DNA of 64,000 nt from Rutidosis leptorrhynchoides (lineage: Eukaryota > Streptophyta > Magnoliopsida > Asterales > Asteraceae). Below the pieces are notes generated by a model. The model ran no database searches, was not told the origin of the DNA, and saw only the letters and a program-made list of their open reading frames with translations. The stretch spans positions 333,943,501-334,007,500 of the forward strand of contig NC_092333.1 in assembly GCF_046630445.1 (NCBI RefSeq), read 5' to 3'. The position numbers and the translations under genes are program-made. Below, in pieces: positions 52,387-64,000 of the stretch. How positions within the stretch are numbered: position 1 is the first letter of the stretch; every line of letters begins with the position of its first letter.

Positions 52387-53400
52387 GGCTCGTCTGTTTA
52401 TTCAAAGATCGACTTACGTTCTGGGTATCATCAAATGCGGGTGAAAGAAGATGATATTCCAAAGACTGCTTTCAGAACACGTTACGGTCATTACAAGTTT
52501 ATGGTCATGCTGTTTGGTTTAACTAATGCACCAGCTGTGTTCATGGACCTTATGAACAGTGTGTGGACCATACCTTGACAAGTTTGTCATTGTTTTCATT
52601 GATGACATACTTATTTACTCAAAGAATGACCAAGAACACAGTGAACATTTGAGAAAGGTGTTAGAAGTATTGAGGAAGGAAGAATTGTACGCTAAGTTTT
52701 CAAAGTGTGCATTTTGGTTGGAAGAAGTTCAATTCCTTGGTCACATAGTGAACAAAGAAGGTATTAAGGTGAATCCGGCAAAGATAGAAACTGTTGAAAA
52801 GTGGGAAACCCCAAAAACTCCGAAACACATACGCTAGTTTTTAGGACTAGCTGGTTACTACAGAAGGTTCATCCAAGACTTTTCCAGAATAGAAAAACCC
52901 TTGACTGCATTAACGCATAAAGGAAAGAAATTTGAATGGAAGGATGAACAAGAGAAAGCGTTTCAGTTATTGAAGAAAAAGTTAACTACGGCACCTATAT
53001 TGTCATTACCTGAAGGGAATGATGATTTTGTGATATATTGTGATGCCTTAAAGCAAGGTCTCGGTTGTGTATTAATGCAACAAATGAAAGTAATTGCTTA
53101 TGCGTCTAGACAATTGAAGATTCACGAACAAAATTATACGACGCATGATTTGGAATTAGGCGCGGTTGTTTTTGCATTAAAGACTTGGAGGCACTACTTA
53201 TATGGGGTCAAAAGTATTATATATACCGACCACAAAAGTATTCAACACATATTTAATCAGAAACAACTGAATATGAGGCAGCGTAGGTGGATTGAATTGT
53301 TGAATGATTACGACTTTGAGATTCGTTACCACCCGGGGAAGGCAAATGTGGTAGCTGACGCCTTGAGCAGGAAGGACAGAGAACCCATTCGAGTAAAATC
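52387..53400 (+). pseudogene. A2 reverse transcriptase (catalytic part) and RNase H
   Basis: RT blocks include a [12 protein letters not shown]-type block, the active-site block [13 protein letters not shown] near 52590-52628, and [20 protein letters not shown]. The thumb follows. RNase H is seen in [38 protein letters not shown] and IYTDHKSIQHIFNQKQLNMR, ending ALSRKDR. It lies directly after A1 and continues the A2 pol region. It is broken, fossil. Confidence 0.88.
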
Positions 53401-54400
53401 TATGAATATAATGATTCAAAATAACCTTACTACTCAAATAAAGGAGGTGCAACAAGGAGTTTTAAAAGAGGGAAATTTAAAGGATGAAATACCCAAAGGA
53501 TCGGAGAAGCATCTTAATATTCGGGAAGACGGAACCCGGTATAGGGCTGAAAGGATTTGGGTACCAAAATTTGGAGATATGAGAGAAATGGTACTTAGAG
53601 AAGCTCATAAAACCAGATACTCAATACATCCTGGAACGGGGAAGATGTACAAGGATCTCAAGAAATATTTTTAGTGGCCGGGTATGAAAGCCGATGTTGC
53701 TAAATACGTAGGAGAATGTTTGACGTGTTCTAAGGTCAAAGCTGAGCATCAGAAACCATCAGGTCTACTTCAACAACCCGAAATCTCGGAATGGAAATGG
53801 GAAAACTTTACCATGGATTTCATCACTAAATTGCCAAGGACTGCAAGTGGTTTTGATACTATTTGGGTAATAGTTGATCGTCTCACCAAATCAGCACACT
53901 TCCTGCCAATAAGAGAAGATGACAAGATGGAGAAGTTAGCACAACTGTATTTGAAGGAAGTCGTCTCCAGACATGGAATATCAATCTCTATTATCTCTGA
54001 TAGGGATGGTAGATTTATTTCAAGATTCTGGCAGACATTACAGTAAGCATTAGGAACTCGTCTAGACATGAGTACTGCCTATCATCCATAAACTGATGGG
54101 CAGAGCGAAAGGATGATACAAACGCTTGAGGACATGCTACGAGCATGTGTTATTGATTTCGAAAACAGTTGGGATCGACATCTACCGTAAGCAGAATTTT
54201 CCTACAACAACAGCTACCATTCAAGCATTGAGATGGCGCCGTTTGAAGCACTTTATGGTAGAAAGTGCAGGTCTCCGATTTGTTGGAGTGAAGTGGGGGA
54301 TAGACAGATTACGGGTCCGGAGATAATACAAGAAACAACCGAGAAGATCATCCAAATTCAACAACGGTTGAAAACCGTCCAAAGTTGACAAAAGAGCTAC
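53401..54400 (+). pseudogene. A2 integrase
   Basis: The zinc module (REAHKTRYSIHPGTGKMYKD, then [12 protein letters not shown]) and core blocks ([58 protein letters not shown]) are clear. The later core region lies in frames around 54060-54330. It is a DDE integrase of the chromovirus type, broken several times. Confidence 0.87.
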
Positions 54401-54442
54401 GCTGACATTAAAAGAAAAGATATAGAATTTGAAATTGGAGAG

Positions 54443-54880
54443 ATGGTCATGCTTAAAGTTGCACCTTGGAAAGGCATTGTTCGATTTGGTAAACGAGGGA
54501 AATTAAATCCAAGGTATATTGGACCATTCAAGATTATTGATCGTGTCGGACCAGTAGCTTACCGACTTGAGTTACCTCAACAACTCGCGGCTGTACATAA
54601 CACTTTCCACGTCTCGAATTTAAAGAAATGTTTTGCTAAAGAAGATCTCACTATTCCGTTAGATGAAATCCAAATCAACGAAAAACTTCAATTCATCGAA
54701 GAACCCGTCGAAATAATGGATCATGAGGTTAAAAGACTTAAGCAAAACAAGATACCAATTGTTAAGGTTCGATGGAATGCTCGTAGAGGACCCAAGTTCA
54801 CCTGGGAACAAGAAGATCAGATGAAGAAGAAATACCCGCATTTATTTCCAGAAGATACGTCAACACCTCCAACTGCTTAA
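54443..54880 (+). CDS. A2 integrase C-terminus with chromodomain-like tail
   Basis: An open frame of 145 codons. The first 60 residues hold the GPF-type block ([40 protein letters not shown]). The last 50 ([20 protein letters not shown], then [26 protein letters not shown]) match the chromodomain-like end of Tekay/Del-type chromoviruses, which helps target integration to heterochromatin (family knowledge). The stop at 54878-54880 is followed after 20 bp by the pre-LTR motif. Confidence 0.88.
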   Translation: MVMLKVAPWKGIVRFGKRGKLNPRYIGPFKIIDRVGPVAYRLELPQQLAAVHNTFHVSNLKKCFAKEDLTIPLDEIQINEKLQFIEEPVEIMDHEVKRLKQNKIPIVKVRWNARRGPKFTWEQEDQMKKKYPHLFPEDTSTPPTA

Positions 54881-54915
54881 AATTTCGGGACGAAATTTAT
54901 TTAACGGGTAGGTAC
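54881..54915 (+). other. A2 pre-LTR / polypurine region
   Basis: Contains TTCGGGACGAAATTT and then TTAACGGGTAGGTAC directly against the 3' LTR start. The same pair precedes the B 3' LTR at 58129-58166. The purine-rich GGGTAGGTA is the likely plus-strand primer. Confidence 0.75.
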
Positions 54916-57900
54916 TGTAGTGACCCGAACTTTTCCATGTTTATATATATATTAAATGAAATTGTTATTTATATGATTAAGTGTTTCCAACATGTTAAGC
55001 AACCAAACTTGTTAATACTTGATTAATTGAAGTAGGTTTCATATAGACAATTGACCACCCAAGTTGACCGGTGATTCACGAACGTTAAAACTTGTAAAAA
55101 CTATATAATGACATATATATGGATATTTATATAGTTAACATGATATTATGATAAGTAAACATATCATTAAGTATATTAACAATGAACTATATATGTAAAA
55201 GCAAGATTACTAACTTAATGATTTTGAAACGAGACACATATGTAACGATTATCGTTGTAACGACATTTAATGTATATATATCATATTAAGAGATATTCAT
55301 ACATCATATTATCATGATAATATAATAATTTAAAATCTCATTTGATATTATAAACATTGGGTTAACAACATTTAACAAGATCGTTAACCTAAAGGTTTCA
55401 AAACAACACTTACATGTAACGACTAACGATGACTTAACGACTCAGTTAAACTGTATATACATGTAGTGTTTTAATATGTATTCATACACTTTTGAAAGAC
55501 TTCAAGACACTTATCAAAATACTTCTACTTAACAAAAATGCTTACAATTACATCCTCGTTCAGTTTCATCAACAATTCTACTCATATGCACCCGTATTCG
55601 TACTCGTACAATACACAGCTTTTAGATGTATGTACTATTAGTATATACACTCCAATGATCAGCTCTTAGTAGCCCATGTGAGTCACCTAACACATGTGAG
55701 AACCATCATTTGGCAACTAGCATGAAATATCTTATAAAATTACAAAAAGATGAGTAATCATTCATGACTTATTTACATGAAAACAAAATTACATATCCTT
55801 TATATCTAATCCATACACCAACGACCAAAAACACCTACAAACACTTTCATTCTTCAATTTTCTTCTTCTAATTGATCTCTCTTAAGTTCTATCTTCAAGT
55901 TTTGATTCAATTTCTATAACTATAACAACCTTATTTCGAGTGGAAATCTTACTTGAACTTGTTTTCGTGTCATGATTCTACTTCAAGAACTTTCAAGCCA
56001 TCCAAGATCCTTTGAAGCTAGATCCATTTGTCTCATTTCCATTAGGTTTATCCACAAAACTTGAGGTAGTAATGATGTTCATAACATCATTCGATTCATA
56101 CATATAAAGCTATCTTATTCGAAGGTTTAAACTTGAAATCACTAGAACATAGTTTAGTTAATTCTAAACTTGTTCGCAAACAAAAGTTAATCTTTCTAAC
56201 TTGACTTTTAAAATCAACTAAACACATGTTCTATATCTATATGATATGCTAACTTAATGATTTAAAACCTGGAAACACGAAAAACACCGTAAAACTGGAC
56301 ATACGACGTCGTAGTAACACCGCGGGCTGTTTTGGGTTTGATAATTAAAAACTATGATAAACTTTGATTTAAAAGTTTTTCTTCTGGGAAAATTATTTTT
56401 CTTATGAACATAAAACTATATCCAAAAATCATGGTTAAACTCAAAGTGGAAGTATGTTTTTCAAAATGGTCATCAAGACGTCGTTCTTTCAACTGAAATG
56501 ACTACCTCTTACAAAAACGACTTGTAACTTATATTTCCGACTATAAACCTATACTTTTTCTGTTTAGATTCATAAAATAAAGTTCAATATGAAACTATAG
56601 CAATTTGATTCACTCAAAACGGATTTAAAATAAAGAAGTTATGGGTAAAACAAGATTGGATATTTTTTGATTTTTGTATCTACGGGAAATATTAACAATT
56701 CTATACAAATCATATCCTAGCTAACTTATATTGTATTATTCATGTATTCTAATATATTATGTAATCTTGGGATACCATAGACATGTATGCAAATGTTTTG
56801 ACATATCATATCGACCCATGTATATATATTAGTTGGAACAACCATAGACACTCTATATGCAGTAATGTTGGAGTTAGCTATGCAGGGTTGAGGTTGATTC
56901 CAAAAATATATATACTTTGAGTTGTGATCTAGCCTGAGACGTGTATACACTGGGTCGTGGATTGATTCAAGATAATATATATCGATTTATTTCTGTACAT
57001 CTAACTGTGGACAACTAGTTGTAGGTTACTAACGAGGACAGCTGACTTAATAAACTTAAAACATCAAAATGTATTAAAAGTGTTGTAAATATATTTTGAA
57101 CATACTTTGATATATATGTACATATTTGTTATAGGTTCGTGAATCGACAAGTGGCCAAGTCTTACTTCCCGACGAAGTAAAAATATGTGAAAGTGAGTTA
57201 TAGTCCCACTTTTAAAATCTAATATTTTGGGATGAGAATACATGCAATTTTATAAATGTTTTACGAAATAGACACAAGTAATTGAAACTACATTATATGG
57301 GTGAATGATCGAAGCCGAATATGCCCCTTTTGCTTGGTAGCCTAAGAATTAGTAAACCGATCTACTAATTGATGCGAATCCTAAAGATAGATCTATTGGG
57401 CCTAACAAACCCCATCCAAAGTACCGGATGCTTTAGTACTTCGAATTCGTTTTTATCATTTTCGAAAAATTTCCCGGAATGATAGGGGATATTCTTATAT
57501 GCATCTTGTTAATGTCGGTTACCAGGTGTTCACCATATGAATGAATTTTATCTCTATGTATGGGATGTATATTGAAATATGAAATCTTGTGGTCTATTAT
57601 TATGATTTGATAATATATAGGTTAAACCTATAACTCACCAACATTTTTGTTGACGTTTTAAGCATGTTTATTCTCAGGTGATTATTAAGAGCTTCCGCTG
57701 TCGCATACTTAAATAAGGACGAGATTTGGAGTCCATGCTTGTATGATATTGTGTAAAAACTGCATTCAAGAAACTTATTTCGTTGTAACATATTTGTATT
57801 GTAAACCATTATGTAATGGTCATTTGTAAACAGGATATTTTAGATTATCATTATTTGATAATCTACGTAAAGATTTTAAACCTTTATTGATGAAATAAAG

Positions 57901-58019
57901 GTTATGGTTCATTTTAAAATGAATGGAGTCTTTGAAAAACGTGTCATATAGAGGTCAAAACCTCGCAACGAAATCAATTAATATGGAACGTTTTTAATCA
58001 ATAAGAACGGGACATTTCA
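54916..58019 (+). repeat. A2 3' LTR
   Basis: About 3,104 bp, the partner of 41665-45052, ending GGGACATTTCA before the duplication TCACT. Confidence 0.93.
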
Positions 58020-58024
58020 TCACT

Positions 58025-58166
58025 CATACGCTTCGAGTAATCGAATTATTTTATCCATACTTCTTAATCATGATAAAACTCTATATTCGTCATAATAACA
58101 TTCTCATTATCATCCATAACGATCCCAATCAAATTTCGGGACGAAATTTCTTTAACGGGTAGGTAC
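58025..58166 (+). other. Element B internal remainder and pre-LTR region
   Basis: The last 142 bp of the B internal region beyond the A2 insertion, ending in TTCGGGACGAAATTT and TTTAACGGGTAGGTAC directly before the B 3' LTR. Confidence 0.8.
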
Positions 58167-58442
58167 TGTGACGACCCGAAAATTTCCGACCAAATTTAAA
58201 CTTAATCTTTATATGATTCCGACACGATAAGCAAAGTCTGTTTTGTTAAGCCTCAAAAATTTTGAACTATTTTATTTCATTCATTTAACCTCGACTAGTT
58301 TCGACGATTCACGAACAATTAATTGTAAATAGATATGTGTGTACATACATATAAATGATAAATGGGAAATATAATTTGAAATATTATATGTTATTGCTAT
58401 TAAAATGTAATTATGTACATAATATACAAGATAATAAAGTGG

Positions 58443-58532
<90 letters not shown>

Positions 58533-58533
58533 G

Positions 58534-58593
<60 letters not shown>

Positions 58594-58627
58594 CTAATTT
58601 ACATATCATAATAGCTATTTAAATATG

Positions 58628-58684
<57 letters not shown>

Positions 58685-58703
58685 TAGTATATATGTAAAT
58701 TAG

Positions 58704-58781
<78 letters not shown>
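58443..58781. repeat. Compound (AT)n microsatellite cluster
   Basis: Three AT arrays separated by short unique pieces (TACTAATTTACATATCATAA and AAATTAGTATATATG types), with GTATATAT interruptions. The partner LTR has one long array and one short array. Confidence 0.93.
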
Positions 58782-58786
<5 letters not shown>

Positions 58787-60291
58787 AGTATAGATGTTAT
58801 ATGATTAATAATATTTAGTATTAAAGTTAATCGCAAGATAATATACTGGTAATGTTATTACTTTTATAGTAAAATCAATATTAATAATATTATTATATAT
58901 AACATTCGGATATGAAATTTGATATGTAAAAATTGTTATTATTAATATTATTATTATTAATATTAATATTATTATAATTAGCATTGTTATTAGTATCATT
59001 AATAATAATATTATTATCAATTTTATCATTACTATTAATGATTATTAAACTTATCTTTTATTAAAATTTCCATTATCTTTATTATAGATATTATTATATC
59101 AATATTTGCTATTACACTTTATTATTCGATATTATTATTATTAATGATATAATTAATTCTATTATTATTATTAATAGTATAATTTTGATAGAATTATTAT
59201 AAATATTATTATCATTATATTTCTATTAATATTATTAATAGTAGTATTCTTATTAAAAATAATAACATTTTCAGATTTATTAATAGAATCATCTTATTAA
59301 GTAATAATACAAAATTTAATATGATATATACATATGAATATATATATAGATATAAAACACATATATAAAATATATAAATAAATAAGGATATATATAAATG
59401 CAGTTATATAAGTACGTAAATATAGATAATTAAAATTTCTATTTTAAATCACTATCATATCTGTGTAATCTATCTGCTTGATTGATAAATATATCAATAT
59501 CTAAGGTCACAAGGTACGAATCCAATATATCATCGAATTTTTTTCTTCTTCGACTCATGTTCTATCAACTAAACGTCAAATTCTGTTGAACATCAACATC
59601 CTAACTCAATAAACAACAAATTAGGATTCCATTATAGGTATTATAATCCATTGAATCACTCACATACATTCAATTATCACTACATTTGAGAATTAAAAAG
59701 AAAAATAAAGGGGTATTCTCTGTTCTTAAACTTTTCGGCCAAATCACGATTTCGTTTTATATTTCAAAACATATTAATGCAGTTGTGTTTGTAATCTCTG
59801 TTTCAAACTATCTGGAAAGTTTCAAATCTTAATTTCTCATAACGAAATCCAATTTTAGAGTCAAAGTTTATAAACAAAAAGTCAAACAATCAGTTCTTTG
59901 GGAAATTCAAATCTATTTTGATGTGTCAAGTTAAATTGAGGTTACAGAAAGTTTTTAGGAGTAAATTAGAATCTATTTCATGTTGGAATTATGATCTGAA
60001 AATGTCCAGAAATTCAAGTCATAGTTTGAGTTTTCCTTCGACGAACAGTGTGCTGTTCTTCAGCTACTTCTGTTATTTTTTTTCTTTTTTTCTTTCCTTT
60101 TCGTGTCTGTTAATTAAAAACACGATTATAAGTTATTTCCATTTTGCATAAATCCATAAACCAGTTGTTATTTTGCTTCTATGATTTTTGGGAAGCTCCC
60201 GGATGGATTGAAGAAGGAGATGTAACATATAGAAAGTTGGTTAAATAAAATTTAGTTGTAAATAAAATCAGAAAAAGCATAGACAGATCCA

Positions 60292-60338
60292 TGGTCTAGG
60301 GGTGTTACCGATTACCAAGAGGTCTCGGGTTCGAGCCC
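60292..60338 (+). promoter_or_regulatory. tRNA-like A and B boxes in B 3' LTR
   Basis: TGGTCTAGGGGT (60292-60303) and GGTTCGAGCCC (60328-60338) are the counterpart of 31431-31477 in the 5' LTR. Confidence 0.5.
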
Positions 60339-61026
60339 GGTTCATGGAAATTCTTTTTAGAACGACTTTTTAAAGGGTATACACTTATATTTTATTTTCT
60401 AATTATTATTATTATTATAATTTATTGTTAATATTAATTATCATTATTATTTTGATCATTAGTAATGTTGTTATTAGTATTATAATTATTATTAATATTG
60501 TTATTATTATTACAAATACAAGTATAAATTATTATTATTATATCATTATGATTATAGTTACAAATTTGAATACTATTATTATTGTTAAGTTAATTATTAT
60601 GATTACTAATATACTAAAATTTATTAAATATTAGTAATATCACTATAATTACAATTGTTAGTATCACTATTATCATTATTATAAGTATTATTATATTACT
60701 ACTATTATTATTAAAATAATTATTATAATTAGTATCATTATTATTATCACTATTATTATTATCTCTAATATTGTATTAGTAGCAAGTTATAATTATTATT
60801 GTTATTTTTATTATTAATATTATTATTATTATTAACATAAAGTATTATCATTAATATTATCATCATTATTATTAATATTATTATTACTACCATAATATTA
60901 AAACTATCTTTTTATCAAAAATTAACATTTTTAATAAAGTTAGTATATTTATTAAAATTTCATTTAGGTTAGTATTATGAACATTATTACATATGACAAA
61001 CTATTTTTTTATATATATAACACTAA

Positions 61027-61029
<3 letters not shown>

Positions 61030-61084
<55 letters not shown>
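61030..61084. repeat. (AT)n microsatellite
   Basis: AT array in B 3' LTR, expanded relative to the 5' LTR, which has only short TATATA runs at the matching place. Confidence 0.93.
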
Positions 61085-61085
<1 letters not shown>

Positions 61086-62208
61086 CTAAATGAATAAATA
61101 TTAATTATTTTCAATGTATATATATACAAAATAGATATATAACATATAATTTAAGTTATAATACATATAAACAAAGTATATGTATAAAATAAAAATTAGT
61201 ATAAAATTTATATAACTATAAACACATAAATATTATATAATTAATGAATGAGAATATGAGGTTTTCATTATATGTTTTAATAGATATACAATTGATATAG
61301 GTTCGTGAATTCGAGGACAACCCTACATTTGTTCAGAATCGTCGTATGCATATTTTTACTATAAAATATCGTATTGTGAGTTTCATTTGCTCCCTTTTAA
61401 ATGCTTTTGCAATATATTTTTTTGAGACTGAGAATACATGTGCTGCTTTTATAAATGTTTGACGAAATAGACACAAGTACTCAAAACTACATTCTATGGT
61501 TGGATTATTAAACCGAATATCACCCCTTTTAGCTTGGTAACCTAAGAATTTGGAAGACGAGAGGTTCTGTTCCTAATTGACGCGAATCCTAAAGATAGAT
61601 CTATTCGTCCTAACAACCCCCATTCAGGTTATGGATGGCTTTAGTACTTCGAGATTATGTTATACAGACGAGAGGTTCTGTTTGGGGATATTCTATGCAT
61701 TAAAGTTAATTTCGGTTACCAGGTGTTCAATTCATATGAATGATTTTATCTTTATGCAGACGAGAGGTTCTGCTTATAAATATGAAAATCTTGTGGTCTA
61801 TTAAAAAATTATGGAAATGATCGATTATGATAAACCAATGAACTCACCAACCTTTTGGTTGACCCTTTAAAGCATGTTTATTCTCAGGATTGAAAGAAAT
61901 CTTCCGCTGTGCATTTGCTCAATTTAAAGATATTACTTGGAGTCATTCATAGCATATTTCAAAAGACGTTGCATTCAAGTCGTTGAGTTCAGTAAAGATT
62001 TTTATTAAGTAAATGACAGATTAGATCATTCATAGTTGGATATTATGAAATGGTATGCATTCCTGTCAACTTTTGACGTAATGAAAGTTTGTCTTTTAAA
62101 ACGAATGCAATGTTTATAAAATGTATCATATAGAGGTCAAATAACTCGCAATGTAATCATATGTTATTTTATTCGTTCTTAAGGATTAGGACGGGTCTTT
62201 ACATTTAT

Positions 62209-62232
62209 AATCAATATGAACGGGACATTTCA
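62209..62232 (+). repeat. A3 LTR, terminal piece
   Basis: The last 24 bp of the A3 LTR (ending GAACGGGACATTTCA), separated from its main piece by element B and followed by the duplication CTTTG. Confidence 0.85.
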
Positions 62233-62237
62233 CTTTG

Positions 62238-63005
62238 TTGATGTCTTTAAAGTCTATGCACATCCTCCATGAACTGTCAGGCTTTTTTTACCAGCACTGG
62301 GTTTGCAACCCATGTTTGATATTTTACTTCGCACAAAATGCCTGCATTAACTAACTTGGTAACTTCCGTACATAACCATTTCATGAGATCAGGAGCCATT
62401 CCACTGCGCTTTTGCACAATGGGCTTTAGCGCAGGATTAGCATTTAGTCTATGTTCTGCAACGTCACGCGGAACGCCAGTCATGTCTTGTTCACTCCAAG
62501 TAAACACATCCATGTATGTGACAAGCATTTGTACAATCTTCTTTCTTATTTCCTCATCCAACTCGGTGCCAATTTTTATTTTCTGATCTGGATATCTAGA
62601 ATTTACAACAACCATGTTATCCTCTGCAATCTTTCGCTCAACAACTGCATCTTGCGTGCCTATAGCCGCACAGATTGACTGCATAGCCATAGAGTTTATT
62701 GTTGCCACACCTTTTCAAGTAGTGAATTTAACCATTCCGTGTATTGTAGATGGCACTATGCCAAGCTTGCGCAACGCGGATCTTCCCAACAACATGTTAT
62801 AACGCGAAGAAGAGCGTATAACATAAAAATCTAACTGCGCTTGTCTTTTCAACTTCGCATCTATTTCATCATGCAACTCGATTTTTAGCGATAATTGCCC
62901 CATGGGCCAGGCAGATTCACCCGTAAAACCAGACAGAGATATCGCGGTTGGCTTCAGTTCTGTTTTAATACATTCTGGTAGTTGACGAAAACACTACTCG
63001 TATAT
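62238..63005 (-). pseudogene. Element C protease and reverse transcriptase, N-terminal part
   Basis: The 62277-62708 frame holds the Tat RT entry (LVTYMDVFTWSEQDMTGVPR, HRLNANPALKPIVQKRSGMA, VNAGILCEVKYQTWVANPVL). The frame at 62715-62903 and sequence up to 63005 show protease-like blocks (DFYVIRSSSRYNMLLGRSAL, RKLGIVPSTIHGMVKF) of the Tat type. The stack 25969-62232 separates this from the main RT part. It is broken and fossil. Confidence 0.82.
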
Positions 63006-63488
63006 CAAATCTATGCTGCTGCTAGTGTCGACATGTATTTTCATAATTGTTATTCCAGTATTCGCGATCTTGCACGATATGACTAATGGTGTATCATACA
63101 GATCGCGATTTTGCTCAAATGGGAAAGTAATGGGCGCGAGTTTCCATTTTTCAAGCATTTCTGCTGCTTTTCGCTTTTAAACCCTTTCTTCTTGTGTATT
63201 GTGCTTATTATTTTCGTATCTTGCACATTTTGAAGCTCTTTAGTTAAATTTTTGTTCAAAAAAGATTTGTTCGTTTTACACACCTTCAAATTCATATTTG
63301 CCATATTCACAACATTTTTGGCAACGAAAAGCTTTTGTTGCTTGGTCATTGTGCTTAGTTCACAACTTTTGTTAATGAAATTACGTTTTCCTGCAATATA
63401 ACAAAGAAAATAACACGATTAGAATTAAGATATGAGTTTAATAGCTCGATTAAAATGAACACAAGTTTCTCATATCAATTCTATGTGT
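63006..63488 (-). other. Element C region between protease and primer site
   Basis: Includes an 88-codon Lys-rich frame at 63083-63349 (MTKQQKLFVAKNVVNMANMN) with no domain I recognise. No gag fold or zinc knuckle is seen here, though gag would be expected. It ends in a short leader. Confidence 0.45.
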
Positions 63489-63506
63489 GTCCCACGGATG
63501 GCGCCA
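63489..63506 (-). other. Element C primer-binding site
   Basis: The minus strand reads TGGCGCCATCCGTGGGAC two bases inside the 5' LTR. It resembles the TGGCGCC-type primer sites common in Tat elements. Confidence 0.75.
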
Positions 63507-63508
63507 AA

Positions 63509-63964
63509 TGATCAATCCTAGATTATCCTATGAAGGCTAATCAAGGATTGAGTGCAATGAGGGGGTATAATGGATGTTGATTAGGATTTTGGGACCTTAT
63601 TGTCATATTTCGTTAAGTGCTAACCATGTCCCAGTCTTCGTAAATTACCTTAACCAGCAAAGATCAAGTCTCGGGCAAATTCACGAGAGAGATCAATATG
63701 GCTAGAGCAATTCTTCCAGAATCAACAACCTTAAATGAGAGGCCAAGCTCCCTATTTATAAGTTTGAGACTTACGCGGAAGTAAGATGTGCGTGCACTTA
63801 GGCGTTCCGCACAAGTACTGCGAGAATCCTATGAACTCTTTAATATTCCACGCAGGCTCACCGCATTCAATATCATTCACCGCGGTTTAATTGCCTTGCA
63901 TTCTTTGCCTTTAAGTAGCCCTTCGCACTAAAAATATACAAATACAAGCGTATGTATATGATCA
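63509..63964 (-). repeat. Element C 5' LTR
   Basis: About 456 bp, partner of 10415-10881, with TGATCA at both ends. It is followed by the duplication GAGAC at 63965-63969. Confidence 0.92.
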
Positions 63965-63969
63965 GAGAC

Positions 63970-64000
63970 CAAAAAGAATACGTCAAATCAGAATGTTGTA
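63970..64000 (+). pseudogene. Continuation of the possible host coding fragment
   Basis: The 31 bp beyond element C stay open in the frame that enters from 10351-10414 (PKRIRQIRML). They run off the window. Too short to identify. Confidence 0.25.

Larger units (their letters stand above)
58167..62203 (+). repeat. Element B 3' LTR
   Basis: About 4,037 bp, matching 29511-33347. It is longer mainly because of expanded, interrupted (AT)n arrays at 58443-58592, 58630-58680 and 58707-58781. No gene is seen; the frames at 59918-60151 and 61577-61804 recur in the 5' LTR only because LTRs are duplicates. Confidence 0.92.

Overview
The window is plant nuclear DNA made almost entirely of LTR retrotransposons stacked inside one another. 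It is AT-rich, with long (AT)n and (TTA)n tracts. Every recognisable protein domain but one belongs to Ty3/gypsy elements; the exception is an F-box protein frame, itself carried inside such an element. LTR ends of the type TGTAGTGACCCGAAC and TGTGACGACCCGAAAATTTCC, with the pre-LTR motif TTAACGGGTAGGTA, look to me like families common in Asteraceae (daisy family). That is an inference from memory, not a search. No intact ordinary host gene is seen. A short open frame at 10351-10414 that seems to resume at 63970 may be the only host coding sequence.

Layout. 1-2636 is the downstream part of a 'family B' LTR. 2637-10213 is a minus-strand chromovirus-like gypsy element (D). 10214-10414 is unassigned, possibly genic, DNA. 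From 10415 to 63964 the window is one minus-strand Tat-lineage element (C) flanked by the 5-bp duplication GAGAC. C is expanded to about 53.5 kb by later insertions. Inside C are: an Athila-like gag-protease element E (11832-21889, duplication ACATT); and a family A LTR, A3 (25969-62232, duplication CTTTG). A3 holds a family B element (29511-62203, duplication TTTAT). B holds a reversed family B LTR (35895-40384, candidate duplication AACTA) and a family A element A2 (41665-58019, duplication TCACT). A2 in turn has a reversed family A solo LTR, A1 (49129-52381, duplication TACAA) in its reverse transcriptase region. The nest is six elements deep: C > A3 > B > A2 > A1, with C itself in older DNA.

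Notable cargo. A2 carries two reading frames between its primer-binding site and gag: an acidic protein with a tandem Glu-rich repeat, and an apparently whole F-box protein of host type (46013-46597). C carries an extra reading frame on the strand opposite to its pol, between integrase and the 3' LTR, with a TATA box and a small possible intron. B has no recognisable pol but shares PBS position, leader, pre-LTR motif and LTR end segments with A, so it looks like a non-autonomous partner of A. B LTRs also contain tRNA-like A and B boxes.

All elements are treated here as fossils. Most coding parts are broken several times. LTR pairs differ by only a few per cent by eye, suggesting insertions within roughly the last few million years (inference).
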